From contig SZOX01000010.1 of assembly GCA_030263385.1 (NCBI GenBank), forward strand, positions 18,711 through 82,710: a DNA stretch of 64,000 nucleotides, written 5' to 3'. A program made the position numbers and the translations under genes. A model generated the notes under the pieces. The model searched no databases. It saw only the letters and a list, made by a program, of their open reading frames with translations, and was not told the origin of the DNA. Of this stretch, positions 25,865-35,252 are shown one piece after another. Positions within the stretch are counted from its first letter, which is position 1; the number at the start of each line of letters is the position of its first letter. This stretch comes from Zeimonas sp003577305 (GTDB lineage: Bacteria; Pseudomonadota; Gammaproteobacteria; Burkholderiales; Burkholderiaceae_E).

Positions 25865-27514
25865 TCAGGCGCCTGCCAGGCGCTCGGCCAGCCGGCCATG
25901 GCGCTCGGTGGGGCGCAGCGCCGCCTGCTCGATGGCATCGCGCGAGCCCCAGACGCTCAAGCGGCGTCGTGCACGCGTGACCCCGGTGTAGACGAGCTCG
26001 CGAGTGGCGAGCGGGTGACCCGCGGGCGCGGGCACCAGCGCGACCGACTCGAACTCCGAGCCCTGCGACTTGTGCACGGTGAGGGCCCAGGCATCCTGGC
26101 AGGCGGGCATCTGCAGCACCGGAAACAGTCGCACGCCGGCCGGTCCATCGAAGGCCACCACCAGGTCGGCGTCGCGTGCGCCGCCCTGCCGATGCGGCAC
26201 GCACACGCCCACGTCGCCGTTGAACAGCCCGAGGCCCGGTTCGTTCTTCGTCACCATTGCGAGCCTTCCAGCATACCAGTCGGGGCTCCCGGTGCCCGCC
26301 GCCAACCGCCGTGCGCGCACGGCGATTGCGGCGTTCAGCGCATCGACGCCGAGCGGCCCCTCGCGCATGGCCGCGAGCACGCGATGCCGGTCGTAGGCCG
26401 CGAGCACCTGCTGCGGCCCAGCACCCGCAACCACCGCGTCGAACGCGTCGCGCCAGGCGTGCAGCGCCTCTTCGACGATCGCTGCCGGCTCGGGCGCGGC
26501 GAGCGCGATCGTGGCCGGCCAGTCGATCGTCACGTTCGCATCCGCGGCGCGCGCACGGATCGCGGCGGCCAGCGTACCGATGTCGGGCGCGTCCTGCTGC
26601 CGGTAATTGCGCTCGAGCACGACCACGCCGCCCAGCGGCGCCGCGCACAGGTCGGCGAACACCGCGCCGGCTTCGACCGACGCGAGCTGGTCGCGATCGC
26701 CGGCGAGCACCAGCCGTGCGCCGGGCCCGATCGAACCGAGCAACCTGGACGACAGCTCGATGTCGAGCATCGAAGCCTCGTCGACGATGACCAGGTCTTC
26801 ATCGAGCGGCATCGGGGCGCAGCCAGGGTCATCGACACGCGGGCCGAGCAGCCGGTGCACCGTCTGGCCGGCTGCGGGCAGGCGCGCGCGCAACGCGCCC
26901 GATGGATCGAGCGCGGCCAGTTGCGCACCCAGCGACTGCGCAAGCCGGGCCGCAGCCTTGCCGGTGGGTGCGGCGTAAGCGATGCGCGCCTGCGGCACGG
27001 CGCGCGCGAATGCGACCACCAGGCGCGCGAGCGTGGTGGTCTTGCCGGTGCCGGGGCCGCCGGAGAGCACGGTGAGCCTGCGCAGCAGCGCACAGGCGAG
27101 CGCGCGCTGCTGCGGATCGTCGGCGTCGACGCGGCCGAACACTTCACCGACCACGCGCGCCGGATCTTCGCAACCGTGCAGCGGCGCGGCGACGTCGAGC
27201 GCACGCACGGCCCGGGCGAGCGCGGTCTCCGCACGCCAGAGCCGGTGCAGGTAGAGCGCCCCGCGCTCGAGCACCAGCGGGCGCGGCTCGCCGGAAGGTC
27301 CGACCACCGGGCTGAGCGTGAGCATCTCGCGCTCGGCCGCGTCGTCGACGTCCACGCAGACGTGCCCCGCATCGGCCGCGCGCCAGGCGAGCGCCGCGAA
27401 GCGCCCGACGGCCGCGGCGCTCGCCGCATCGCCGCCGGTTCGCGCGTGCAGCGCCTGCATTGCGCGGCCGAATTCGCGCGCCACCCGCACTCCGGGCTCG
27501 CTCGCGCGCATCAT
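25865..27514 (-). CDS. recD: Exodeoxyribonuclease V subunit alpha (RecD helicase)
   Basis: A 549-residue superfamily 1B helicase that moves 5' to 3' in the RecBCD complex during double-strand break repair. Walker A is SGGPGTGKTTT (151-161), Walker B VIVDEASMLD, with GDRDQLASVEAG and the C-terminal HKSQGSEF and VYTGVTRAR motifs. The start is the first of two tandem ATGs at 27514, overlapping the recB stop (ATGATGA). A longer frame to 28843 is a shadow over recB. Together with recB and recC it forms a compact operon. Confidence 0.95.
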   Translation of the reverse strand: MMRASEPGVRVAREFGRAMQALHARTGGDAASAAAVGRFAALAWRAADAGHVCVDVDDAAEREMLTLSPVVGPSGEPRPLVLERGALYLHRLWRAETALARAVRALDVAAPLHGCEDPARVVGEVFGRVDADDPQQRALACALLRRLTVLSGGPGTGKTTTLARLVVAFARAVPQARIAYAAPTGKAAARLAQSLGAQLAALDPSGALRARLPAAGQTVHRLLGPRVDDPGCAPMPLDEDLVIVDEASMLDIELSSRLLGSIGPGARLVLAGDRDQLASVEAGAVFADLCAAPLGGVVVLERNYRQQDAPDIGTLAAAIRARAADANVTIDWPATIALAAPEPAAIVEEALHAWRDAFDAVVAGAGPQQVLAAYDRHRVLAAMREGPLGVDALNAAIAVRARRLAAGTGSPDWYAGRLAMVTKNEPGLGLFNGDVGVCVPHRQGGARDADLVVAFDGPAGVRLFPVLQMPACQDAWALTVHKSQGSEFESVALVPAPAGHPLATRELVYTGVTRARRRLSVWGSRDAIEQAALRPTERHGRLAERLAGA

Positions 27515-30500
27515 CGGCGCCTCGATGCCGGCGATCCGGCGAAGAGACGGTCGAGCGCGTCGACGAGCCGCGCACTCGGCCGCAGCGCGTGCACGCCCGC
27601 GCCTGGCGCGCCCGGCGCATCGAGCCCGGCACCGCGCAGGAAGACGTAGAACGCGCCGCCGCAGTGGCGCTCGTAGTCGTAGTCGCGCAGCCTGCGGCGC
27701 AGCCAGCGGTGCAGCGCGAGCGCGTACAGGCAGGCCTGCAGGGGGTAGGCGTTGGCGCGCATGGCCGCATCGAGAGGGCCCGCCGCATAACAGGCCGCAG
27801 AGGTGCCGAGGTGGTTGCTCTTCCAGTCGAGCAGGTAATAGCGGCCGTGATGCTCGAAGACCAGGTCGATGAAGCCGCGCAGGAAGCCGCTCCAGCGTAC
27901 GGCGCCGGCGGCGACGTCGAAGTCGAACTCCGTGCCGACCGCGTCGACCAGCGCGCGATCGGACACCGCGTCGGCCGCGAGCATGAAATCGAGTTCGCGC
28001 ACCTGCCGCGACGCGGGCACTTCGGGCAGGCGCAGGGTCTCGCCCTGCGCCGCCCGCAGCGGCGTCGCGACCACCTGCTCGAGCCACTGCGCGAGCTCGG
28101 CCGGATCGAAGCGCCGGTAGCCGCCGCGAGCGAGTCGCCCGGCGACCGCAGCGCGATCGAACGGCGTGTCGAAACGCGCGTCCTCGAGCACCCCGTGCAG
28201 ACAGGTGCCGGCCTGTGCGCCGGCGGGAAAGCGGAAGCGGATCGACGCGTCGACGAGCGCAACGGGGTCGCCGGGCGTCCCGGACGGCAACGGCTGCTGG
28301 TCGTGGTCGGGGCGCTCGACCGCGTCGAGCACCCGGGCGGCGCCGCCGTCCGGCCCATGCAGCGAGGTGGCGATGGAACTGAAACTGCTGGTGACGAGCG
28401 GCGCGGGAATCGTCGTGCGCCACGCGCGCGCCGCGAGCAGCGCCGGAGCCGGTGTGCCGGGTGCACGCACGGCAGCCGCGGCGTCGGAGAAGCCGGCGCC
28501 TGCGCCGGTTGCGGCAGGTGCGGTACCCGGGGCTTCGACCGAGGCGGCCGGCGCGAGCGTGGGCGCGTCGACGACGCGCAGCGCCGCCGGATCGGCCGCG
28601 CAGGCGCGCTCGCGCCACGCCTCGAGCGCGCACCCGATCGTCTCCTCGTCCAGTGGCGGCGGCGTTTTCGCGCCGGCCCGCCGGTCGCGCTGTTCCGCCG
28701 GATCGAGGCCGGCCAACAGCCACGCGAGCGGCGAGTACTGCGCACCCGCGGCCGCACCCCAGAACAGATAGCAGCGCTGCTCGGCACGGGTCAGCGCGAC
28801 GTAGGCCGCGCGCAACGCCTGCGCGTGGAATTCGGCGGCGCACTGGCGCCTCGCCTGCTCGCCGGGCGTGAAGTCGAGCACGGCGCGCCAGCCGGCCCCG
28901 TCAGTGCGCTCGTGCCAGGTGCACGGTCTCGCCGCAGCATCGAAGGGCCTGGCGGACCACGCGAATGGCAGGAAGACCACCGGGTATTCGAGCCCCTTGC
29001 TCTTGTGCACCGTGAGGATGCGCACCAGGTCTTCGTCGCTCTCCAGGCGCAACTCCTCGGTCTCGCGCTCGTCGGGTGCGCCACAGGCGCGGCGCCGTGC
29101 CCAGGCGCGCAGCGCCGGCTGCGGACCGCGACGCGCTTCCTCGTCGTCGCCGAGCAGCTCGACCAGGTGCATCAGGTTGGTGAGCCGCCGATCGCCGTCG
29201 CGCGTCGCCGCCAGCCGCGCTGCGACGCCCTCTTCGCGCAGCAGCCTGCGCAGCGCGGCGATCGGGCCGCGACGCAGCCAGTCCTCGCGCGCGCGCGCGA
29301 AGCGCGACGCGGCCGCGAGCGCGCGACCCGGATCGGCATCGAGCGCAGCCAGGCTCGCCGCGTCTTCGCCCAGCAGCGTGGTCGCGAGCGCCGCGCGCAA
29401 CAGCCCCGGATCGGTCGGGTCGGCGATCGCCGCGACGACGCGCATCAGTTCGCTGCATTCGAGCGTGCCGAGCACGCTGTCGCGCGAGACCTCGGCTGCG
29501 CCGATTCCGGCCGCAGCCAGCGCGCGCTTGATGCCGGCGCCCTGCCGGTGCGTGTTGACCAGCACCGCGATGTCGGCGGGCTGCAGCGCGCGCTCGCCCA
29601 GTTGCGCGCGGCCGTCGAGCAACCGGCCGATCTCGCCGACGCAGGCCTCGACGGCCTGGCGCTGCGCCGCTGCCGCGACCAGCCAGCCGGTGTCCGGGTC
29701 GGGCCGCAGCCGCACGACGGTGAGTGCAGCGCGGTCGGCTTCACCGTCGACGACGAGCGCGCGCCGCGGGCGCGCACCGACCGCGGCGTCGGCGAAGCCG
29801 ATCTCGTCGACCAGGAACGGCCGCTCGCGACCGAAGAGCACGTTCACCGCGCCGATCAGCGCGCGGCTCGAGCGCTGGTTCTCGCCCAGCCGGTGAATGC
29901 GCCGCACCGCGTCGCGCGCATCGAGATACGAGTAGACGTCGGCGCCGCGGAACGCGTAGATCGCCTGTTTCGGATCGCCGACCAGCACCAGCCCGGGCGA
30001 GGCCGAACCGTGGCCCGCGGAAGCACCCGCGTGCGTGCGAGCGCCCCCTGCGCTGGCAGCCCCCTCGACGTAGACACGCCTGAAGATCGCCCACTGCAGC
30101 GCATCGGTGTCCTGGCATTCGTCGATCAGCGCGATCGGATGCCGCTCGCGCAGCGCTGCGGCGAGTGCCGCGCCGCCATCGGGGTCGGCGAGCGCATCGT
30201 GCACCACGCGCAGCAGCTCGTCGAAGCCGAGTACGGTGGCCTGCGCGAGCGCGTCCGGGCGACTCGCGTGCGCCGAGGCGGCGATCTCCTGCGCGACCAG
30301 TGCCGGAAGCTGTGCGAGCGAGCCGCCGATCGACACGAACCGCTCGCAGGCGAGCGGCAGCGCGAATGGCGGCACGCGATCACCGAAGCGCGAAACCGCG
30401 AGCCTGGCGAGCGCGTCGGGCAGCGCTGCCGGCTGCGGGTCGGCGCAGAACTCGCGCAACGCAGCGAGCCAGCCGGTCGCCCAGCCGACACGAAAGCGCG

Positions 30501-31260
30501 TGCCGTCGGCGTTGCCCCTCGTGCCGAGCCAGCCGAGCAGCGCATCGCCTTCGCTCGCCAGCGCCGCGGCGAGCGCTTCGCGCGCCTCGGCCAGCTCGCG
30601 CTCGATGTCGCGCCATTCGGCCGCGGCGGGCGCCACGCGCGCCAGCGGCTGCGCGGCGATCGCGCGCACCGCGGCGCGCAGCGTCCCGGGGTCGAGCCCG
30701 GCGAGCCGAAACGCGAGCAACCGCGCGGGCGAAGCCTCGCGCGCCTGCGCGCGCCACCAGTCGGCGAGTCGCTCGAGCTCGGGCGCGGTACTCCCGGCGC
30801 TCACCGGCAGGCCGGCCGGCACTCCGATCGACAGCGCGTGCTCGTCGATCACGCGCTGGCAGTAGCCGTGGATCGTGTACACCGCCATTTCGTCGGCCCG
30901 CGCCAGTGCGACGCGCAGCAGCGAACGCGCACGATGCGCCGCCGCGTCGTCGAGGCGCGCGGCGAAGGCGCTGCAGAACGGTTCGTCGACCGCGCTGGCT
31001 CGCCCCTCGAGGCGATCGTCGAGCAGCCGCTCGAGCTGCGCGATGCGCTGGCGGATGCGCGCACCCAGCTCGGCAGTGGCCGCGTTGGTGAAGGTCACCA
31101 CGAGCACCTGCTCGATGCCCAGCCCGCGCTCGACGAGCGCGCGCACGACCAGTCCGGCGATGGTCCAGGTCTTGCCGGTGCCGGCATCGGCCTCGAGCAG
31201 ATGCAGCCCCTCGAGGATCCGGGCGTCGAAGACCGGGTGTGCGGCCAGCGGATCGCTCAC
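27511..31260 (-). CDS. recB: Exodeoxyribonuclease V subunit beta (RecB helicase-nuclease)
   Basis: A 1249-residue UvrD-like 3' to 5' helicase with a C-terminal nuclease. Walker A is ADAGTGKTW (24-32), followed by LVVTFTNAATAELGARIR, the LIDECQDTDALQW Walker B block and ILTVHKSKGLEYPVVF. The nuclease domain near the C-terminus has the catalytic signature LLDWKSNHLG. I set the start at GTG 31260 (VSDPLAAHPVFD), which overlaps the recC stop as GTGA; the longer frame runs antisense-free into recC and is not needed. It overlaps recD by four bases. Confidence 0.95.
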   Translation of the reverse strand: MSDPLAAHPVFDARILEGLHLLEADAGTGKTWTIAGLVVRALVERGLGIEQVLVVTFTNAATAELGARIRQRIAQLERLLDDRLEGRASAVDEPFCSAFAARLDDAAAHRARSLLRVALARADEMAVYTIHGYCQRVIDEHALSIGVPAGLPVSAGSTAPELERLADWWRAQAREASPARLLAFRLAGLDPGTLRAAVRAIAAQPLARVAPAAAEWRDIERELAEAREALAAALASEGDALLGWLGTRGNADGTRFRVGWATGWLAALREFCADPQPAALPDALARLAVSRFGDRVPPFALPLACERFVSIGGSLAQLPALVAQEIAASAHASRPDALAQATVLGFDELLRVVHDALADPDGGAALAAALRERHPIALIDECQDTDALQWAIFRRVYVEGAASAGGARTHAGASAGHGSASPGLVLVGDPKQAIYAFRGADVYSYLDARDAVRRIHRLGENQRSSRALIGAVNVLFGRERPFLVDEIGFADAAVGARPRRALVVDGEADRAALTVVRLRPDPDTGWLVAAAAQRQAVEACVGEIGRLLDGRAQLGERALQPADIAVLVNTHRQGAGIKRALAAAGIGAAEVSRDSVLGTLECSELMRVVAAIADPTDPGLLRAALATTLLGEDAASLAALDADPGRALAAASRFARAREDWLRRGPIAALRRLLREEGVAARLAATRDGDRRLTNLMHLVELLGDDEEARRGPQPALRAWARRRACGAPDERETEELRLESDEDLVRILTVHKSKGLEYPVVFLPFAWSARPFDAAARPCTWHERTDGAGWRAVLDFTPGEQARRQCAAEFHAQALRAAYVALTRAEQRCYLFWGAAAGAQYSPLAWLLAGLDPAEQRDRRAGAKTPPPLDEETIGCALEAWRERACAADPAALRVVDAPTLAPAASVEAPGTAPAATGAGAGFSDAAAAVRAPGTPAPALLAARAWRTTIPAPLVTSSFSSIATSLHGPDGGAARVLDAVERPDHDQQPLPSGTPGDPVALVDASIRFRFPAGAQAGTCLHGVLEDARFDTPFDRAAVAGRLARGGYRRFDPAELAQWLEQVVATPLRAAQGETLRLPEVPASRQVRELDFMLAADAVSDRALVDAVGTEFDFDVAAGAVRWSGFLRGFIDLVFEHHGRYYLLDWKSNHLGTSAACYAAGPLDAAMRANAYPLQACLYALALHRWLRRRLRDYDYERHCGGAFYVFLRGAGLDAPGAPGAGVHALRPSARLVDALDRLFAGSPASRRR

Positions 31261-34200
31261 GACTGCTCCTCGCGGCGGGCGCGCAGCACCACGTCGTCGA
31301 GAATCGGACGGTAGACGCGCTCGCCCAGCCCGAGCACCGCCTCGAGATCGGGCTCGGCGTCGCGCAGCAGCGCGAGCGCGGCCGGCCGCGCCAGCTCGGG
31401 CACCGGCCCGGCGAAACCGCTGCCGACGAGCGTGGCGCGCGCGCGTTCGCGGGCCGTGGCCTCGCGTTCGTGCGGCGCACGCTGCGCGCCGCCGCGCGCG
31501 GGCGCAACCAGCGCCAGCGCGTAGCGCAGCCAGCTGCGCGGAAACAGCGCCAGCGGCTCGCTGCCGATGCGCCTGGCCCACGCGAGCGCGTGGCGCAGGC
31601 TGCGCTGCGGATCGGGGCAGCCCAGTTCCACGAACCAGTCGGGCGCGACCAGGCGCGCAGGCGGACCGCCATGCGTCTCGCGCCACAGCGCGGCGCGCAG
31701 CCACGCATCGATCAGCGCGTGCATGCCCAGCGGAAACGCGGTGGCGAAGACCGGCGCACCGTCGGCGCCGAGCATCGGCGCGGCCGCAACGATGCGCACC
31801 TCGTCGAGCGTCACCGCCACCGTCACGGGGGCCTGCTTCGGCGCCGCAGGCCCCTCGGGCAAGACCTCCCGGACCAGAGCACGCGCGCGCCGCACGATCG
31901 CCTCGGCCTGGCTGCGTCCCGGCGCGCCCGCTGCGGTGGGCGGCGCGAGCGCGAGCTCTTCGACCAGGCGGCGCGCATCCTCGCCCGCCAGCAGCCGCTC
32001 GACGCAGGACTGCATCAGCACGCGCTCGTCATCGGCGATCCACAACGGCTCGGTATCTTCGGGCGGCGCCCGCTCGCGCAGCAGGCGCACGCCCAGCGCC
32101 TCGCGCAGCCAGCTGGCCGGCGGATCGGCGAGCGCGTCGCGCAGCGCCTCCACCGCGAGCGTGGCCGCACGCGGCGCCCCGGCCCCGGGCGATCGGTCGG
32201 CGGCACAGGCCGCCTGCAGGCCGGCGAGCGCACCGATGCCCGGCGCGCGCGAGGGCAGCGGCCGCGCGAGCTCGCGCGCGGCGGCGAGCCACTCCTGCGC
32301 ATAGCTGCCGCCGGCCGCGAAGCTGCGCGCCGAAAACGGATGCAGCGGATATTCGATCAGCGCCGGCAGGCCGGCCGCGTCGGGATGCCGGCGGCGCGGA
32401 GTCTCGAACGCCGCGCCGCTCGCTGCCGGATCGAGCCGTGCCGACAGGTAGGCGAGCAGCTCGTCGACCAGCGGCGACGGATTCAGCGGCGTGTCGTCGC
32501 GCGCGTTGCGGCTGCGGCACAACACGATCAGCCGGTCGCGCGCCGCGAGCACCGCGTCGAGGAACACGCCGCGCTCGTCGATCCGGGCGAGCCGGTCACC
32601 GAAGCGCGGCGCGCGGCGCATCAGGTCGAGTTCGTCGCGCGCGCTCCTGCGCGGAAACGCTCCCTCGTCCATGCCGAACAGGCAGACCACCCGAAACGGC
32701 ACGCCGGGAAGGCTGCCGAGCGGGCACACGGTGACCGCGCCCGAAGGCATTGCGGCGCCGGCACCGAGCGCCAGCGCATCGGCGAATGCGCGCTCGAACG
32801 CCGCACCGTCGAGCGCGACGGGCGGCATGCCGGCCGCGCTCGCGAGCAGGCCGGCCAGCGCATCGCGTACGCGCTGCAGCCCCGGAGCGTGCTCGCGCAC
32901 TTCGCCGAACAGCGCTTCGAGTGCATCGCCGAGCGCCGCGCACCAGTCGGCGAGCGGCCGCGGCGAGCGTGCCGTGGCGCGCAGCGTCGCAAGCGCGTCG
33001 CCCACCGGCAACCAGGCCTCGAGGATGCGCGCGCGCGTGCCCTGCGCGCCGGGCACCGCAAGCAGGTCGCCCACCGCGTGCCGGCTGCCCAGCGCGGCGC
33101 CGAGCAGCAAGCGGTCGATCGCCGCGCGCAGGCTGTGCTTGGGCGAACCCTCTTCCTCGTCGAGTCCGCGGCGCGCGCCCGCGGCTTCGAACCAGGCCGC
33201 CAGGCGTTCGACCTCGGAGGCGTCGAGCGCGAGCGCCTCCATCACCGCGGGACTGCGCAGCCAGGCATCGAGCTCGGGCGCCGCGAGCGGGCGCAGCGCC
33301 AGCGCGAGCAGTTGCTGGGCCGCGGCCACCAGCGGGTCGGCGCGCGGCGCGCGCCCGCTGATGGCGTACGGAATCCTGCGCCCCTCGGGCTGGCTGTCGA
33401 AGACGCCTTCGATCGCGGCGGCCGCAGCCTCGACGTCGGCGCAATAGACCACCACCTCGGAGGGCGCAAGTCGCGGCAGCGTCTCGAAGCATTCGAGCAG
33501 CCGCTCGTGCAGCACTTCGGCCTGGCGCACCGCGGCGTGCGCGCCGAGCACCGCGATCGAGCCGTCGTCGCGTGCGAGCACGCGCCACGGTGCGTCGCTG
33601 CGCAGGAAGACCGCCGCCTGCAGCGCCTGGAGCGTACCGGCGGGCGCCGACTGCGCATCGGCGCCGAACGGCCAGGCTTCTTCGCGACCCGGCGCTTCGG
33701 CCTGCGCCTCGAAGCGCTCCTCGAGCGACAGCAGCTGCGCGACGAAGTCGCGCTGCACCCTGCCCCAGTTGCCGAGCAGCGAAGGCTCACCGTCATAGAT
33801 CCAGGCGAGATCCGGGCGCTGTTCGCGGATCGCCGCGAGGCTGCGCGAGTCGAGCATGTCGGTCCACAGCTCGCGGCACGGATCGGGCGCGTAGAGCGAC
33901 ACCTCGATCGAGGCCGACAGCTGCCCGAAGAGCGCGAACTGCTCGGGCGACAGATCGAGGCGGCCGAAGAGTGCGACGCGCGAGGCGCCGAGCGCGCGGC
34001 GCACCGATCCGTCATCGGCCCCGAGCAGGCGGATGAACTGGTCGTACGGATGCTCGTCGCGCACGCCGGGCAAGCGCTCGAGCAGGCGCTGCCACAGCCA
34101 GCGCTGCCAGGGCTCGTGTCCGCACAGCGGCCGCTCGCCGACGGCCCACTGGCCGCGCTGCCAGCGCGCGAGCCAGTCGCGGCGGTACGCGAGATAGCGG

Positions 34201-34610
34201 TCGAAGCACGCCGCGAGCGCCTCCGCCAGCGCGAATCGCGCGAGCGAACCCTCCTCGCGGACCCGCTTGCGCAGCAGCGCGAATTCGGCGTGCTGCGGGA
34301 GATCTCCGAGCAGCTCCATCAGCAGCCATCGCACCCGCGCCGGCTCGAACGGCGAGCGCTCGGGCAACTCGCGCAACACGGCGCGCATCGTGCGCCACAG
34401 CCAGCGACCGGCAAATTCGAACTGCAGCCGCGCGCTGACGCCGTGGCGCGCGGCGTCGCGGCGCTGCAGCCATCGGCCGACCCCGATGCTGGGAACGATG
34501 ACCGTGCGCCCGGCCAGCGGATCGTCGCTCGCCCGGTCGAGTTCGTCGAGCAGCACATCGGCCAGCCGCTCGAAGCGATGATCGAAGCGGATGCGCAGCG
34601 CCATCGGCAT
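31257..34610 (-). CDS. recC: Exodeoxyribonuclease V subunit gamma (RecC)
   Basis: A 1117-residue subunit with a dead-helicase fold that scans DNA for Chi and channels the strands. Recognised by the N-terminal IVPSIGVGRWLQRRDAARHG segment, RVALFGRLDLSPEQFALF, VCLFGMDEGAFPRR and NPSPLVDELLAYL, and by its position directly upstream of recB. The ATG pair MPM at 34610 is 48 bases after the DUF924 stop. The three-gene order recC-recB-recD with four-base overlaps suggests strict co-translation. Confidence 0.93.
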   Translation of the reverse strand: MPMALRIRFDHRFERLADVLLDELDRASDDPLAGRTVIVPSIGVGRWLQRRDAARHGVSARLQFEFAGRWLWRTMRAVLRELPERSPFEPARVRWLLMELLGDLPQHAEFALLRKRVREEGSLARFALAEALAACFDRYLAYRRDWLARWQRGQWAVGERPLCGHEPWQRWLWQRLLERLPGVRDEHPYDQFIRLLGADDGSVRRALGASRVALFGRLDLSPEQFALFGQLSASIEVSLYAPDPCRELWTDMLDSRSLAAIREQRPDLAWIYDGEPSLLGNWGRVQRDFVAQLLSLEERFEAQAEAPGREEAWPFGADAQSAPAGTLQALQAAVFLRSDAPWRVLARDDGSIAVLGAHAAVRQAEVLHERLLECFETLPRLAPSEVVVYCADVEAAAAAIEGVFDSQPEGRRIPYAISGRAPRADPLVAAAQQLLALALRPLAAPELDAWLRSPAVMEALALDASEVERLAAWFEAAGARRGLDEEEGSPKHSLRAAIDRLLLGAALGSRHAVGDLLAVPGAQGTRARILEAWLPVGDALATLRATARSPRPLADWCAALGDALEALFGEVREHAPGLQRVRDALAGLLASAAGMPPVALDGAAFERAFADALALGAGAAMPSGAVTVCPLGSLPGVPFRVVCLFGMDEGAFPRRSARDELDLMRRAPRFGDRLARIDERGVFLDAVLAARDRLIVLCRSRNARDDTPLNPSPLVDELLAYLSARLDPAASGAAFETPRRRHPDAAGLPALIEYPLHPFSARSFAAGGSYAQEWLAAARELARPLPSRAPGIGALAGLQAACAADRSPGAGAPRAATLAVEALRDALADPPASWLREALGVRLLRERAPPEDTEPLWIADDERVLMQSCVERLLAGEDARRLVEELALAPPTAAGAPGRSQAEAIVRRARALVREVLPEGPAAPKQAPVTVAVTLDEVRIVAAAPMLGADGAPVFATAFPLGMHALIDAWLRAALWRETHGGPPARLVAPDWFVELGCPDPQRSLRHALAWARRIGSEPLALFPRSWLRYALALVAPARGGAQRAPHEREATARERARATLVGSGFAGPVPELARPAALALLRDAEPDLEAVLGLGERVYRPILDDVVLRARREEQS

Positions 34611-34658
34611 TCAGCCCTGCGTGCGCGCGCGTGGCGGCTCGATCGCTGGCACCGCGGC

Positions 34659-35252
34659 TCAGAATCGCGAGCCGGGCTCGCGCAGGAATGCTTCCTCGGC
34701 CGGGGTCGACCCCCGCCCGAGAATCGCGTTGCGGTGCGGATAGCGCCCGAAACGCTCGATCACTTCGTGGTGGCGCACTGCCCAGGTCCACGCGCCGCCG
34801 GCCAGCGGATCGTCGCGCAGCCGGGCGAACAGGCGCAGCGATTCGCGCTGGTCGTCGAGCGACTCGGAGTGTTCGAACGGCAGATAGCAGAACCAGCGGC
34901 GCAGCGGGTCGTAGCCCGTGTCCCAGCCTTCGGCGACGATGCGCCGCGCCACGGCGAGCGCCGCCGCGTCGCCGGCGAACATCTTCGGCGTGTCGCGAAA
35001 CGCGTTGCGCGTGAACTGGTCGAGCACGATCACCAGCGCCGGCGCCGATGCGGCATCGTGCGCCCAGTGATTGCAGCCGCCCGCCAGCGCGTGCTCGATC
35101 AGCGCGCCGAAGGCATCGCGGATCTCCTCGTCGAAAGCCGCGTCCTTGCCGAACCAGCGGGCGCGCACCGTGCCGCGCTCGCTGCCGTCGGGCCCGTCGA
35201 ACCAGAACGCCAGCACGCGCTGCGCCTGGGCGTCGTCGGCGATCAGCTGCAT
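34659..35252 (-). CDS. DUF924 family protein
   Basis: A 197-residue helical protein of the DUF924 (TPR-like) family. Signatures are VLAFWFDG near the N-terminus, RWFGKDAAFDEEIRDAFG, LVIVLDQFTRNAFRDTP and FCYLPFEHSESLDDQ. The function is unknown; members are widespread in proteobacteria and fungi. Start at ATG 35252, overlapping the last ten bases of the wax ester synthase gene upstream. A much longer frame to 36506 is a shadow. Confidence 0.88.
   Translation of the reverse strand: MQLIADDAQAQRVLAFWFDGPDGSERGTVRARWFGKDAAFDEEIRDAFGALIEHALAGGCNHWAHDAASAPALVIVLDQFTRNAFRDTPKMFAGDAAALAVARRIVAEGWDTGYDPLRRWFCYLPFEHSESLDDQRESLRLFARLRDDPLAGGAWTWAVRHHEVIERFGRYPHRNAILGRGSTPAEEAFLREPGSRF

Noticed and set aside
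27460..31314. A 1284-codon plus-strand frame opposite recB
   Set aside because: Shadow of recB, which has complete helicase and nuclease motifs and the operon overlaps expected of RecBCD.
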